From NCBI RefSeq assembly GCF_000305935.1, contig NC_018870.1, positions 947,942 through 1,011,941 on the forward strand: a DNA stretch of 64,000 nucleotides. The letters run 5' to 3'. Under the pieces are notes generated by a model. That model searched no databases and was not told where the DNA came from. It saw nothing but the letters and a program-made list of their open reading frames with translations. The number at the start of each line of letters is the position of its first letter. The first letter of the stretch is position 1. Shown here piece after piece: positions 8,312-16,465 of this stretch. This DNA is from Thermacetogenium phaeum DSM 12270. Lineage in GTDB: Bacteria > Bacillota > DSM-12270 > Thermacetogeniales > Thermacetogeniaceae. The translations under genes were made by a program, and so were the position numbers.

Positions 8312-8340
8312 TTTACACCCCCCTGGTGTTGTGTTAAGAT
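8312..8340 (+). promoter_or_regulatory. predicted sigma-A promoter of the hyp operon
   Basis: TTTACA (8312-8317), 17-base spacer, TAAGAT (8335-8340), ending 40 bases before the hypF start. No operator-like repeat is apparent. Confidence 0.5.
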
Positions 8341-8380
8341 TATATTGGTTCAGGCATTCTCGGGACGGGGGGAGGCCGGG

Positions 8381-10681
8381 ATGACAGTTGTAGCCCGGGA
8401 GATCAGAATCGAAGGGGTAGTCCAGGGAGTGGGATTTCGCCCCTTTATTTTTCGTCTGGCGCACGAATACGGGATCAAGGGATGGGTCTTAAACTCATCG
8501 GAGGGTGTGACCATCTGGGCGGAGGCTTCGGAAGAGACAATTGCCGCTTTTTATCGCTCGATCCTCGAGCGCCCTCCGAAACTGGCCATGATCGTCAATC
8601 ATAGGATGCGTCCCGGGGAACCGCAGGGGTTTGACCGCTTCTTCATCAAACACAGCGAAAAGAGCGACCGCAAGGATGTCATCATTTCCCCCGATGTCAG
8701 TACCTGTGAAGAATGCTATCGAGAAGTCATGGATCCGGCGGATCGACGCTACCGTTATCCCTTTACCAACTGTACCAACTGCGGCCCCCGCTTTACTATC
8801 ATCATGGACGTTCCCTATGACCGGGAAAAGACCACGATGAAGGATTTCCCCATGTGCCCTGCCTGTGCCCAAGAGTTCGAAGACCCCATGTACCGGCGCT
8901 TTCACGCCCAGCCCAACTGCTGTCCGGAGTGCGGCCCCCATACATTCCTGCAGGATCCGGAGGGAAATGTCTATCCCGGGCTCGGTTGGGAATTTTTAAA
9001 AGCGGGGAAGATTGTCGCCGTTAAGGGGTTGGGAGGGTTCCATCTTGTTTGTGATGCCACCAACAGGGAGGCGGTGGCGGCTTTACGGCGGCGCAAGATC
9101 AGGGAGTACAAGCCCTTTGCCGTGATGTGCAGGGACCTGCAGGTGGCGGAGAAGTACTGCCGCATTTCCCCCGAGGAGGCCAGGCTGCTGGAGAGCCCGG
9201 CGCACCCCATAGTTATCCTGGAGCGGCGCCGCCTGGACGACCTGCCCCCGGAGATCGCTCCCGGAATCGCCACCCTCGGGGTGATGCTTCCCTATACCCC
9301 GCTGCACCACCTGCTCTTCGATAAGGGTCTGGAGATCCTCATTATGACCAGCGCTAACATCAGCGATGACCCTTTGATTATCGACAATGATGAGGCCTTG
9401 CAGAAACTGCGGGGGATTGCTGATTATTTTCTGATGCATAACCGCAGGATCTACAACCGCTGTGATGATTCGGTAGCAGCCGTTGTGGGGGGTGAAGTCC
9501 AGATCTACCGCAGGGCACGGGGTTATGTGCCGCTTCCCGTTGACCTGCCCGTTGAGCCCGCTGCGCCGATCCTGGGCTGTGGAGGGGAACTGAAGAACAC
9601 CTTCTGCATGACCAAGGGAAAAAGCGCTTATTTAAGCCAGCACCTGGGGGATATCAACCACTACGGCAACTACCAGCAGTTCTTATACACCATACCCCGT
9701 TTTGAAAAAATGCTGGATGTGCGGCCGGAGGTCGTGGCCTACGACCTGCATCCGCAGTATATGGCAACCCGCTGGGCTCAGGGGCTGCAGGGGGTGCGGA
9801 AAGTAGGGGTTCAGCACCATCATGCCCATATGGCCAGCTGTCTGGCGGAAAATCTGGTGACCGCCCCTGCCCTTGGTGTGGTCTGTGACGGGACGGGCTA
9901 CGGGCTGGATGGGGCGATCTGGGGATTTGAGTTCTTTGCAGGTACACCGGGGCACCTGGAACGGATGGCCCATCTCGACTACCTCCCGCTGCCCGGTGAG
10001 ATTACCATCAAGCGCCCGGCGCGGATGTCCCTGGTTTATCTTTACGAACTGTTCGGTGACCGCGGGTTGGATTATGCCCGCAGGTACCTGCCGGCGCTTC
10101 CCCTGGAGGAGCAGCGGCTGCTGGTGAGACAGCTGGAGAACCGGTTTAATACCGTACCCACATCGAGCTGTGGCCGCCTCTTTGACGCAGTATCCGCCTT
10201 GCTGGGCATCTGCACCCGGGTGCAGTACGAGGGGCAGGCGGCCATCGAGATGGAGACCCTGGCAAGCAGGGACGGCTCCGGGGGGGTGTACGACTTCGAG
10301 TTCCAAACAGGAGTCAAGCCCTATAAGCTCGGTGTGAGAGGGATCTTCGAGGGAATCTTGGCCGATCTCGAACAGGGGGTTCCTGTTTCGGAGAGCGCCG
10401 GAAGGTTTCACCGCACGCTTGTCGAAATGATCGTTATGGTGGTCAAAAGGATGCGTGAGGAAACCGGGCTCAACCTGGTGGCCTTAAGCGGCGGGGTTTT
10501 TCAGAACAAACTCCTCTTTCTCCTGCTTTGCCGGAGGTTGGCGGAGGAAGGTTTTCAGGTTCTTTATCATAAAAAGGTTCCCACCAATGACGGTGGGCTT
10601 TCCTTGGGGCAAGTCTATATCGCGAGCGAGGTGATCAGAGAAGATGTGTCTTGCTATTCCGGCCAGGATTGTGAAAATTAA
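8381..10681 (+). CDS. hypF: carbamoyltransferase HypF, [NiFe] hydrogenase maturation
   Basis: ATG 8381 follows GGGGGGAGG; an upstream in-frame TTG is rejected because the domain starts right after this ATG. The 766-residue protein shows all HypF parts: acylphosphatase domain (V-Q-G-V-G-F-R-P-F near 12-20), two zinc-finger-like units (C-E-E-C...C-T-N-C-G-P and C-P-A-C...C-C-P-E-C-G-P, about 108-185), a YrdC-like domain, and a Kae1-like C-terminal domain with H-H-H-A-H-M-A near 485. HypF turns carbamoyl phosphate and ATP into carbamoyl-AMP and loads it on the HypE C-terminal cysteine, the source of the CN ligands of the NiFe site. It overlaps hypC by 38 bases. Confidence 0.97.
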   Translation: MTVVAREIRIEGVVQGVGFRPFIFRLAHEYGIKGWVLNSSEGVTIWAEASEETIAAFYRSILERPPKLAMIVNHRMRPGEPQGFDRFFIKHSEKSDRKDVIISPDVSTCEECYREVMDPADRRYRYPFTNCTNCGPRFTIIMDVPYDREKTTMKDFPMCPACAQEFEDPMYRRFHAQPNCCPECGPHTFLQDPEGNVYPGLGWEFLKAGKIVAVKGLGGFHLVCDATNREAVAALRRRKIREYKPFAVMCRDLQVAEKYCRISPEEARLLESPAHPIVILERRRLDDLPPEIAPGIATLGVMLPYTPLHHLLFDKGLEILIMTSANISDDPLIIDNDEALQKLRGIADYFLMHNRRIYNRCDDSVAAVVGGEVQIYRRARGYVPLPVDLPVEPAAPILGCGGELKNTFCMTKGKSAYLSQHLGDINHYGNYQQFLYTIPRFEKMLDVRPEVVAYDLHPQYMATRWAQGLQGVRKVGVQHHHAHMASCLAENLVTAPALGVVCDGTGYGLDGAIWGFEFFAGTPGHLERMAHLDYLPLPGEITIKRPARMSLVYLYELFGDRGLDYARRYLPALPLEEQRLLVRQLENRFNTVPTSSCGRLFDAVSALLGICTRVQYEGQAAIEMETLASRDGSGGVYDFEFQTGVKPYKLGVRGIFEGILADLEQGVPVSESAGRFHRTLVEMIVMVVKRMREETGLNLVALSGGVFQNKLLFLLLCRRLAEEGFQVLYHKKVPTNDGGLSLGQVYIASEVIREDVSCYSGQDCEN

Positions 10682-10865
10682 GGGACCGGTTGCCGAAGTG
10701 GATGTGGGGGGGAACACGAAAGAGATCAACATCGTGCTGACCCCGGAGGCCAAGGTCGGTGATTATGTGCTCCTCCATGCAGGTTATGCCATTCAGGTGA
10801 TCGATGAGAAATCGGCCGAGGAGATCTTCGATGCCTGGGAGGAAGCCTATGAAGCACTCCAATAA
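10644..10865 (+). CDS. hypC: hydrogenase maturation chaperone HypC
   Basis: A 73-residue protein beginning M-C-L-A-I-P-A-R-I, the invariant HypC start in which Cys2 (exposed after Met removal) binds the Fe(CN)2CO precursor. HypC carries the iron unit between HypD and the large hydrogenase subunit. The gene starts inside the 3' end of hypF and ends 17 bases inside hypD, so translation is probably coupled. Confidence 0.97.
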   Translation: MCLAIPARIVKIKGPVAEVDVGGNTKEINIVLTPEAKVGDYVLLHAGYAIQVIDEKSAEEIFDAWEEAYEALQ

Positions 10866-11943
10866 GAAGGAATACGCCAGCTTTCTGCTCGAGCGGCTGC
10901 ACCGGGAGATCGAGCGGCCTCTCACGGTGATGGAGGTCTGCGGCACCCACACCGTGGCCATCGCCCGGAGCGGCCTGCGGGATCTCCTGCCGGACAAGAT
11001 GCGCCTTCTCTCCGGGCCAGGTTGCCCGGTCTGCGTCACCGATGACCTCGATCTCGACTTGGTGATCGCCCTCTCCCGGGAGAAGGATGTTATTCTGGCC
11101 ACCTTTGGGGATATGATGCGCGTCCCGGGAACGGAGAGCAGCCTCCTGCAGGAGAAGAGCAGAGGCGCCGATGTGAGGATCGTCTACTCGCCTGCCGATG
11201 CCCTGCGGCTGGCTGCCGAAAACCCGAGTTCCCAGGTGGTTTTTCTCGGGGTGGGGTTCGAGACAACCGTTCCGGTTGTGGCCGCTGCCCTGGAGCAGGC
11301 GATAGAGATGGGGCTTGAGAACTTTTCAGTTTATTCCCTGCACAAACTGGTGCCTCCCGTCATGAGGGTGTTGCTGGAAGACCCGGAGGTGAAGATCGAT
11401 GCCTTCTTGAACCCAGGCCATGTCTGCACCATCCTGGGAACGGGGCCATTCTCCTTCATCTCTGAGCAGTACGGCAAACCTTGTGTGGTGGCAGGGTTCG
11501 ATGCCACCGACATTCTGGAGGCCCTGCTTCTCATCGTGCGCCAGTACCGGGAGGGGCGGCCTTCTGTGGAGATCCAGTACCGTCGGGCGGTGCGCCCGGA
11601 GGGGAACCCGGTGGCGGTGGACTATATCGAGAAGTACTTCCAACCCGTGGGGGCTCGCTGGCGGGGGATCGGGGAGATACCGGAAAGCGGTCTGGAACTA
11701 CGGGAGGAGTACGCCCGGTACAACGCCCGGTTGCGCTTTCCGGTCACCGCGAGGCTTAGGAAGCGCAAGAAAAGGTGCGCCTGCGGGGAGGTACTGAAGG
11801 GACTGAAGCTGCCCTATGAATGCCCCCTCTTCCGGAAGGTGTGCACACCGGCGAGGCCTGTAGGGCCGTGCATGGTTTCTACGGAGGGATCCTGTGCGGC
11901 CTATTACCGTTACGGAAAGAAGAAGGCGGGTGCTTGTCCTTGA
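10849..11943 (+). CDS. hypD: hydrogenase maturation Fe-S protein HypD
   Basis: The start ATG 10849 (M-K-H-S-N-K-K) overlaps the hypC end, giving 364 residues, the usual length. HypD motifs are clear: M-E-V-C-G-T-H-T near 26-33, G-P-G-C-P-V-C-V-T near 55-63, G-F-E-T-T, and N-P-G-H-V. The C-terminal cysteines (C-A-C-G-E, E-C-P-L-F, K-V-C, G-P-C-M, G-S-C-A) supply the [4Fe-4S] cluster. HypD with HypC builds the Fe(CN)2CO group. It overlaps the probable hypE start by a few bases. Confidence 0.97.
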   Translation: MKHSNKKEYASFLLERLHREIERPLTVMEVCGTHTVAIARSGLRDLLPDKMRLLSGPGCPVCVTDDLDLDLVIALSREKDVILATFGDMMRVPGTESSLLQEKSRGADVRIVYSPADALRLAAENPSSQVVFLGVGFETTVPVVAAALEQAIEMGLENFSVYSLHKLVPPVMRVLLEDPEVKIDAFLNPGHVCTILGTGPFSFISEQYGKPCVVAGFDATDILEALLLIVRQYREGRPSVEIQYRRAVRPEGNPVAVDYIEKYFQPVGARWRGIGEIPESGLELREEYARYNARLRFPVTARLRKRKKRCACGEVLKGLKLPYECPLFRKVCTPARPVGPCMVSTEGSCAAYYRYGKKKAGACP

Positions 11944-12962
11944 AAATACCTGGAGACGATGTTATTCAGTTGGGACATGGTAGCGGTGGGGATCTCACCA
12001 ACCGGTTGGTCCGGGAGGTGTTTCAGCATACCTTTGATAACCCCATCCTGGATGAGCTGCTGGATGCGGCGGTGCTGGAGGTCGGAGGCAGCAGGCTCGC
12101 TTTTACCACCGATTCCTTTGTGGTAGACCCTATTTTCTTTCCCGGTGGGGATATCGGAAAGATCGCCGTCTGCGGTACGGTCAACGATCTGGCGGTGAGC
12201 GGGGCCGAGCCTCTCTTCTTGAGCGCTGGGTTTATCATCGAGGAGGGCTTTCCCATCCCGGATCTGCGCCGGATCGTTCGGTCCATGCGGGAAGCGGCGG
12301 AACGTGCCGGTGTCCGGGTGGTGACGGGGGACACCAAGGTCGTCGGCAGAGGGAATGCCGACAAGGTCTTTATCAATACTGCCGGGATCGGTGTAATCCC
12401 GGGAGGCAGGCGGCTTTCTCCGCGGTGCATGGAACCGGGGGATGTTGTGCTGGTAAGCGGGACGATGGGGGATCACGGACTGGCGATTCTGGCGCAACGT
12501 GAAGGGCTGTCCTTTTCCACCCCTGTGGAGAGCGATTGTGCTCCTCTCAACAGAATCACCGCTGCTGTGCTGGAGGCAGGGGGGGACGGGGTCAGATGCA
12601 TGCGTGACCCTACCCGGGGCGGCCTGGCAACGACCCTGAACGAACTCGCCGGGCAGAGCGGCAGAGGGATTCTCGTCAAGGAGGAGCTGATCCCCGTGCG
12701 GCGAGAGGTGAGGGGAGCCTGCGAGATGCTGGGGATCGATCCCCTCTACCTGGCCAACGAGGGGAAGTTAATCGCAGTTGTTGCCCCTGAGAAGGCAGAG
12801 ATGGTTCTAAAGGTCATGAAGAGCCTGCCAGAAGGGCGGGAAGCAGTGGAGATCGGGGAGGTGTTGTCCTCCGATGAGGGGCTGGTGCTTCTGGAGACCG
12901 AACTGGGGGCGACCCGAATCCTGACCATGCTGGAAGGTGAGCCGCTGCCGCGGATCTGCTGA
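11940..12962 (+). CDS. hypE: carbamoyl dehydratase HypE, [NiFe] hydrogenase maturation
   Basis: The protein matches HypE from I-Q-L-G-H-G-S-G-G-D-L to the C-terminal P-R-I-C, the cysteine that receives the carbamoyl group and is dehydrated to a thiocyanate with ATP. No ATG is available near the family start; TTG 11940 overlaps the hypD stop (TTGA) and lies 9 bases after GAAGGCGGG, so it is preferred to TTG 11934. That gives about 340 residues. The operon hypF-C-D-E is complete, but hypA and hypB, which insert nickel, are absent from the window and must lie elsewhere if the hydrogenase is functional. Confidence 0.95.
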   Translation: MKIPGDDVIQLGHGSGGDLTNRLVREVFQHTFDNPILDELLDAAVLEVGGSRLAFTTDSFVVDPIFFPGGDIGKIAVCGTVNDLAVSGAEPLFLSAGFIIEEGFPIPDLRRIVRSMREAAERAGVRVVTGDTKVVGRGNADKVFINTAGIGVIPGGRRLSPRCMEPGDVVLVSGTMGDHGLAILAQREGLSFSTPVESDCAPLNRITAAVLEAGGDGVRCMRDPTRGGLATTLNELAGQSGRGILVKEELIPVRREVRGACEMLGIDPLYLANEGKLIAVVAPEKAEMVLKVMKSLPEGREAVEIGEVLSSDEGLVLLETELGATRILTMLEGEPLPRIC

Positions 12963-13047
12963 AAGGTGGGGAGGAACCCTGCGTATCCGCTGAGGAGGCC
13001 GAAAAGGGTGATAACTCATAAGGAGACGTGGAGAATATTCATCGCTG

Positions 13048-13797
13048 ATGTTGATGGATAAGCAGCTGAAAGAGAATGCTTTTTACCCATACCACCGTCC
13101 CCCCTGGGGTCTGACCGAGGTGATCGTAGTTATTGTTCTGGTTTACCTCTGCGGGATCGGCTTTGGATTCTGCAGCACCCGGTGGCTTGACCGGGTGGCC
13201 TTCTTTTTGGGGTTGGACACCAGGGCGACATTTCTTCTCATGGCGGGTTTCCTCCAGGCCGTTCTGCTGGGTGGGTTTGTTCTGGCCGTTGTCCGGCTCC
13301 GCAAAGCCTCGCCCGCAGCTTTGGGATTGAGGGGTTTTTTCTGGCATGATGTCTTCATTTACGGGGTGATGGGAGGGGTCGGAGTATTTTTCCTGGTGAG
13401 CTTGCTTATGGTCCTGATCATCTCTTTCCTTCCTCATACGCCGCCGCCGCAGCCGATCGCCGAACTCATTGCTAATACCCGTAGCTGGAGGGAGGTCCTG
13501 TTGCCTTTGCTGCTGGTGGGTGTTTTTGCGCCCTTAAGTGAGGAACTGTTTTTCCGGGGCTTTGTCTACCCGGTTTTGCGGAACCGCACCGGTGTTGCCG
13601 GGGGAATCATTCTTACCGCCTGCTTTTTCGGTGGCCTTCACTTCGATCCGATCAGGTTTCTACCCCTCTCCCTGGGCGGGGCATTCCTGACCCTCTTATG
13701 CGAAAAAACGGGATCGCTTTATCCTTCTCTGTTCGCCCACAGCATTTGGAATATCCTGATGACGGCAATAGCCTTTCTGCTGAATCAGACCCTTTGA
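13048..13797 (+). CDS. CPBP-family intramembrane metalloprotease (CAAX/Abi type)
   Basis: A 249-residue polytopic membrane protein with about six to seven hydrophobic segments. The catalytic motifs are present: S-E-E-L-F-F-R-G (EExxxR) near 171-178, G-G-L-H-F near 199, and F-A-H-S-I-W-N near 230-236. The family includes Rce1-like proteases and bacteriocin-immunity proteins; the substrate here is unknown. It follows hypE by 85 bases on the same strand. The start could also be ATG 13054, two codons on; neither has an ideal ribosome site. Confidence 0.85.
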   Translation: MLMDKQLKENAFYPYHRPPWGLTEVIVVIVLVYLCGIGFGFCSTRWLDRVAFFLGLDTRATFLLMAGFLQAVLLGGFVLAVVRLRKASPAALGLRGFFWHDVFIYGVMGGVGVFFLVSLLMVLIISFLPHTPPPQPIAELIANTRSWREVLLPLLLVGVFAPLSEELFFRGFVYPVLRNRTGVAGGIILTACFFGGLHFDPIRFLPLSLGGAFLTLLCEKTGSLYPSLFAHSIWNILMTAIAFLLNQTL

Positions 13798-13905
13798 GCT
13801 TTTCTGTACGAGGAGGTTGCTGGTGGTTTCCTCGATACGCAGCAGCGGCATTTTTAGTATAATTGTAAATAAATCGGTTGGCAGCAACCTGGGGGTTCGG
13901 TTTTT

Positions 13906-15306
13906 TTGAAGCGCCTTTGGCATTCTCTGGCCTTATGTTTGATCCTTTTTCTGGCAAGCTACAACCTCTGGTTCTTCGTTCTGCGGGAGGTTACCAGGGC
14001 AACCTGGAGGGAGACCCTGCTGCAGGGGGGGATGATAGTCGACGGGACGGGCAAGGAGATGTTCAGAGCGGATGTGCTGATCCGGGACGGAAGGGTCGTA
14101 GCCATAGGAAAGGGAATCAAGGCGGCACCGGGAGCCCGGGTAGTGGATGCCCGGGGATGCCTGCTCTTCCCGGGTCTCGTTCAGATTTATGATGGTTCCC
14201 TTCCGGGCCGGGAGGTGCAGGAAGCGCTTGTGGCTTCTGGGGTTACCACCATCGCCTGCACCACAGACGGTTTGCGAAGGGGTGGGGGTGAGCCCGGTCG
14301 CCCAGGGTCGATTCTCAATTACGGTGTGCTGCTGAGAGCCGCAGCTCTGCTGGAGGCGGATAATCCCCGGGAAGTGGCGGAGGAGTGCCTTGCAGAAGGA
14401 TTTCTCGGTTTCGGCTTAGACCTGGATGATCCCCGTGACGCCCTGCTAGATCTACGAGATCTTCAACCACTCATGGAGGGTATTCTCCCCAGGCCGCTTT
14501 TGGTACTGCATCCGGCGGAAGAGGTTTGCTCTGATCCTCAAAGCCTGCTTGCCTTTTTGGAAAGGATATATCCTGCTGAGCTTCGGGATTCATTTGAATT
14601 ATACCTGCGCCATTTTCGGCTGTGCCGGGAGCTGTCTCAGGAGGAGGCGGCAGAAGTCAGGGGGTGGCTGGAAAGGGCCGGTGTGAAGGGAGATCTCAAC
14701 CCCTTTTTGTTGTGCGGTGAGCCGCGCCATACGCTGGAGGGAGCTCTGGGCCGCTTCCCCTCTGATGCCCTCCGCTTTGCGGATACCCCTCCGACACTCA
14801 GAAGCCTTCAGGGGAGGACCCTTGGGGAAGTTGCCCGGGAGCAGGGGGTATCTGTGGCGGAACTGGCTGCCGGAATAAAGAAACGCTCCGGGGGCACGGC
14901 CGTTCTGGTGGAGGTAGTGGAAACCGGGAGTGAAATGGCCTTTTCTTCTGAACCCTATTTCTGCTGGCAATCCCCTCCGGGGTTTTTCTTGGGGGTCGAC
15001 GTTGATGTGCCCGTATACCTGGATCTGCTCGTGGACGAGAGGCTTTCCGGTTCTCTTGAGGAGAGGGTGCGGCGTCTGACCTCCCTTCCGGCAGAATTGC
15101 TGGGGATCAGGGGCAGAGGGAGCATCACTCCCGGCACTTACGCCGACCTTCTGATCGTGAGAAGAACCGGAAAAGGATTCTCTCTCAGATCCGTCTTTGT
15201 CAACGGGCAGCCGGTGCTGTTGGAGGGCAAAAGAACGGGATTCTGTCCGGGTAAAATGATTTTCCGGGAGCGGGCAGGTATTCCCTCATCAGGGGAGAAT
15301 TCTTAG
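13906..15306 (+). CDS. membrane-anchored amidohydrolase-like protein lacking the metal-binding HxH
   Basis: TTG 13906 opens a frame with an immediate hydrophobic anchor (about 6-27) and the amidohydrolase beta-sandwich signature: G-G-M-I-V-D-G-T-G near 41-49, D-V-L-I-R-D-G-R-V, then L-F-P-G-L near 83. Where active enzymes continue P-G-x-I-D-x-H-x-H, this protein has P-G-L-V-Q-I-Y-D-G-S, so the first two metal ligands are missing. The C-terminal G-S-I-T-P-G-T-Y-A-D-L-L-I-V closes the domain normally. At 466 residues it resembles D-aminoacylase-type members. Probably non-catalytic or altered, facing the outside of the membrane. The next gene, nurA, starts 18 bases later, so it may share the DNA-repair transcript. 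Confidence 0.75.
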   Translation: MKRLWHSLALCLILFLASYNLWFFVLREVTRATWRETLLQGGMIVDGTGKEMFRADVLIRDGRVVAIGKGIKAAPGARVVDARGCLLFPGLVQIYDGSLPGREVQEALVASGVTTIACTTDGLRRGGGEPGRPGSILNYGVLLRAAALLEADNPREVAEECLAEGFLGFGLDLDDPRDALLDLRDLQPLMEGILPRPLLVLHPAEEVCSDPQSLLAFLERIYPAELRDSFELYLRHFRLCRELSQEEAAEVRGWLERAGVKGDLNPFLLCGEPRHTLEGALGRFPSDALRFADTPPTLRSLQGRTLGEVAREQGVSVAELAAGIKKRSGGTAVLVEVVETGSEMAFSSEPYFCWQSPPGFFLGVDVDVPVYLDLLVDERLSGSLEERVRRLTSLPAELLGIRGRGSITPGTYADLLIVRRTGKGFSLRSVFVNGQPVLLEGKRTGFCPGKMIFRERAGIPSSGENS

Positions 15307-15324
15307 CACGGGGGTAGATGCTAG

Positions 15325-16311
15325 TTGCCCTCAGATAGAGGTCTGCTGTTATCAGAGCTGGAAGAGCTGAACAGGCATTTGCGGAGGCGCTACCGGGCAG
15401 GAGGTACCATCCTGGAGAGGAGGGGGCGTGCCCGGGAACGGGGGGTTTTTGCCAGTCTGCGCCGCCTTTCCGGAAAGGAGATCCGGGATTTTTTTCAGGA
15501 GAGGACGCTCGGCGGTGTGGATGGATCCCTCGTTACCACCGGAGCCAGCTATCCCTATGTGGTGACCCTTTTCCGGGCACTGGCGCGGACAACCGGTAAC
15601 GGCGGAGGGCGCCGGATCTGGGCTGAGGAACTCTTCTCTCCCCTTCTTCCCAGGTTTCAGGAAAGCCTCCAGGCAAAACTGGAGCAGGGATTGGGCGCCG
15701 AAGAGGCTATGGCCCACCTGCGCTGGGGGATCCTGGCGCAGCTCGAGGCAAGGGTCTGTGCAGAAGCATTGGCCAAAGAACGCCCGCGCCTTATGCTCCT
15801 GGACGGCGGTTTTGCCCGCCTGGAGAAGCATGCTCCGCAGATGTGGGGGAGCTTGAAGGCAGCCGCCCTCGACCGGGATGTGGTGATTTTGGGGGTCACC
15901 GAGGAGATCGCCTCTCGTTCCCTGGCCAAGGCTCTGTGGGGGGACGGCCTCTTGGCGGAAGCCGCCGCCGACAGGGAGGTGCTCTTCGGCCTGCTGCAGC
16001 CGGGGGAGACCTACCTGCTTGAGGAGGAAGGTACGGGGGAGAAGGGGAGGATTTACGTGCGTTTTGCCGGGCATCCCCAGGTTGTTGCTGTGGACTACCT
16101 GACAGCTCAAGAGAAAGAACTAGCACAGGCCTTGAACTTTTTGTATACAATTACACCCGCTCACGGAAGGGGGTTTCCCCTCTGGCTGGATGTGGTGGAC
16201 AACGAGGTGCGTCTGACAGGGGAATACGTGGAGGCGCTGCTTGCGGCTTCACTAGAACCGGCCATGGCCGAGGTGTTCCTGCGCCCTCTGCGGGCAAACA
16301 GAGAGCTGTAG
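15325..16311 (+). CDS. nurA: NurA-domain nuclease
   Basis: A 328-residue protein with the NurA active-site start L-G-G-V-D-G-S-L near 61-68 (Asp is a metal ligand) and the distal L-M-L-L-D-G-G-F and A-V-D-Y-L elements. NurA is a 5'-to-3' exo/endonuclease that works with the HerA translocase and Mre11-Rad50 to make 3' overhangs at double-strand breaks, best known in archaea. TTG 15325 is used, about 10 bases after a GGGGG tract; no closer ATG exists. It is the first recognisable gene of a nurA-herA-mre11-rad50 cluster on one strand. Confidence 0.85.
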   Translation: MPSDRGLLLSELEELNRHLRRRYRAGGTILERRGRARERGVFASLRRLSGKEIRDFFQERTLGGVDGSLVTTGASYPYVVTLFRALARTTGNGGGRRIWAEELFSPLLPRFQESLQAKLEQGLGAEEAMAHLRWGILAQLEARVCAEALAKERPRLMLLDGGFARLEKHAPQMWGSLKAAALDRDVVILGVTEEIASRSLAKALWGDGLLAEAAADREVLFGLLQPGETYLLEEEGTGEKGRIYVRFAGHPQVVAVDYLTAQEKELAQALNFLYTITPAHGRGFPLWLDVVDNEVRLTGEYVEALLAASLEPAMAEVFLRPLRANREL

Positions 16312-16465
16312 GCATCGGGCACGGAAAGAATATCCAGACGGGGAGACGGTCTCCGGAGAATGAGCATAATCTGTGCAAGCGCCTGGCAGGAGTTGGGAAC
16401 GTCCCAAACGAGGAGAAGCTGGCGACAGCCGGGATAAACAGGAGACGGTAGGGGGTAATAAGTGC

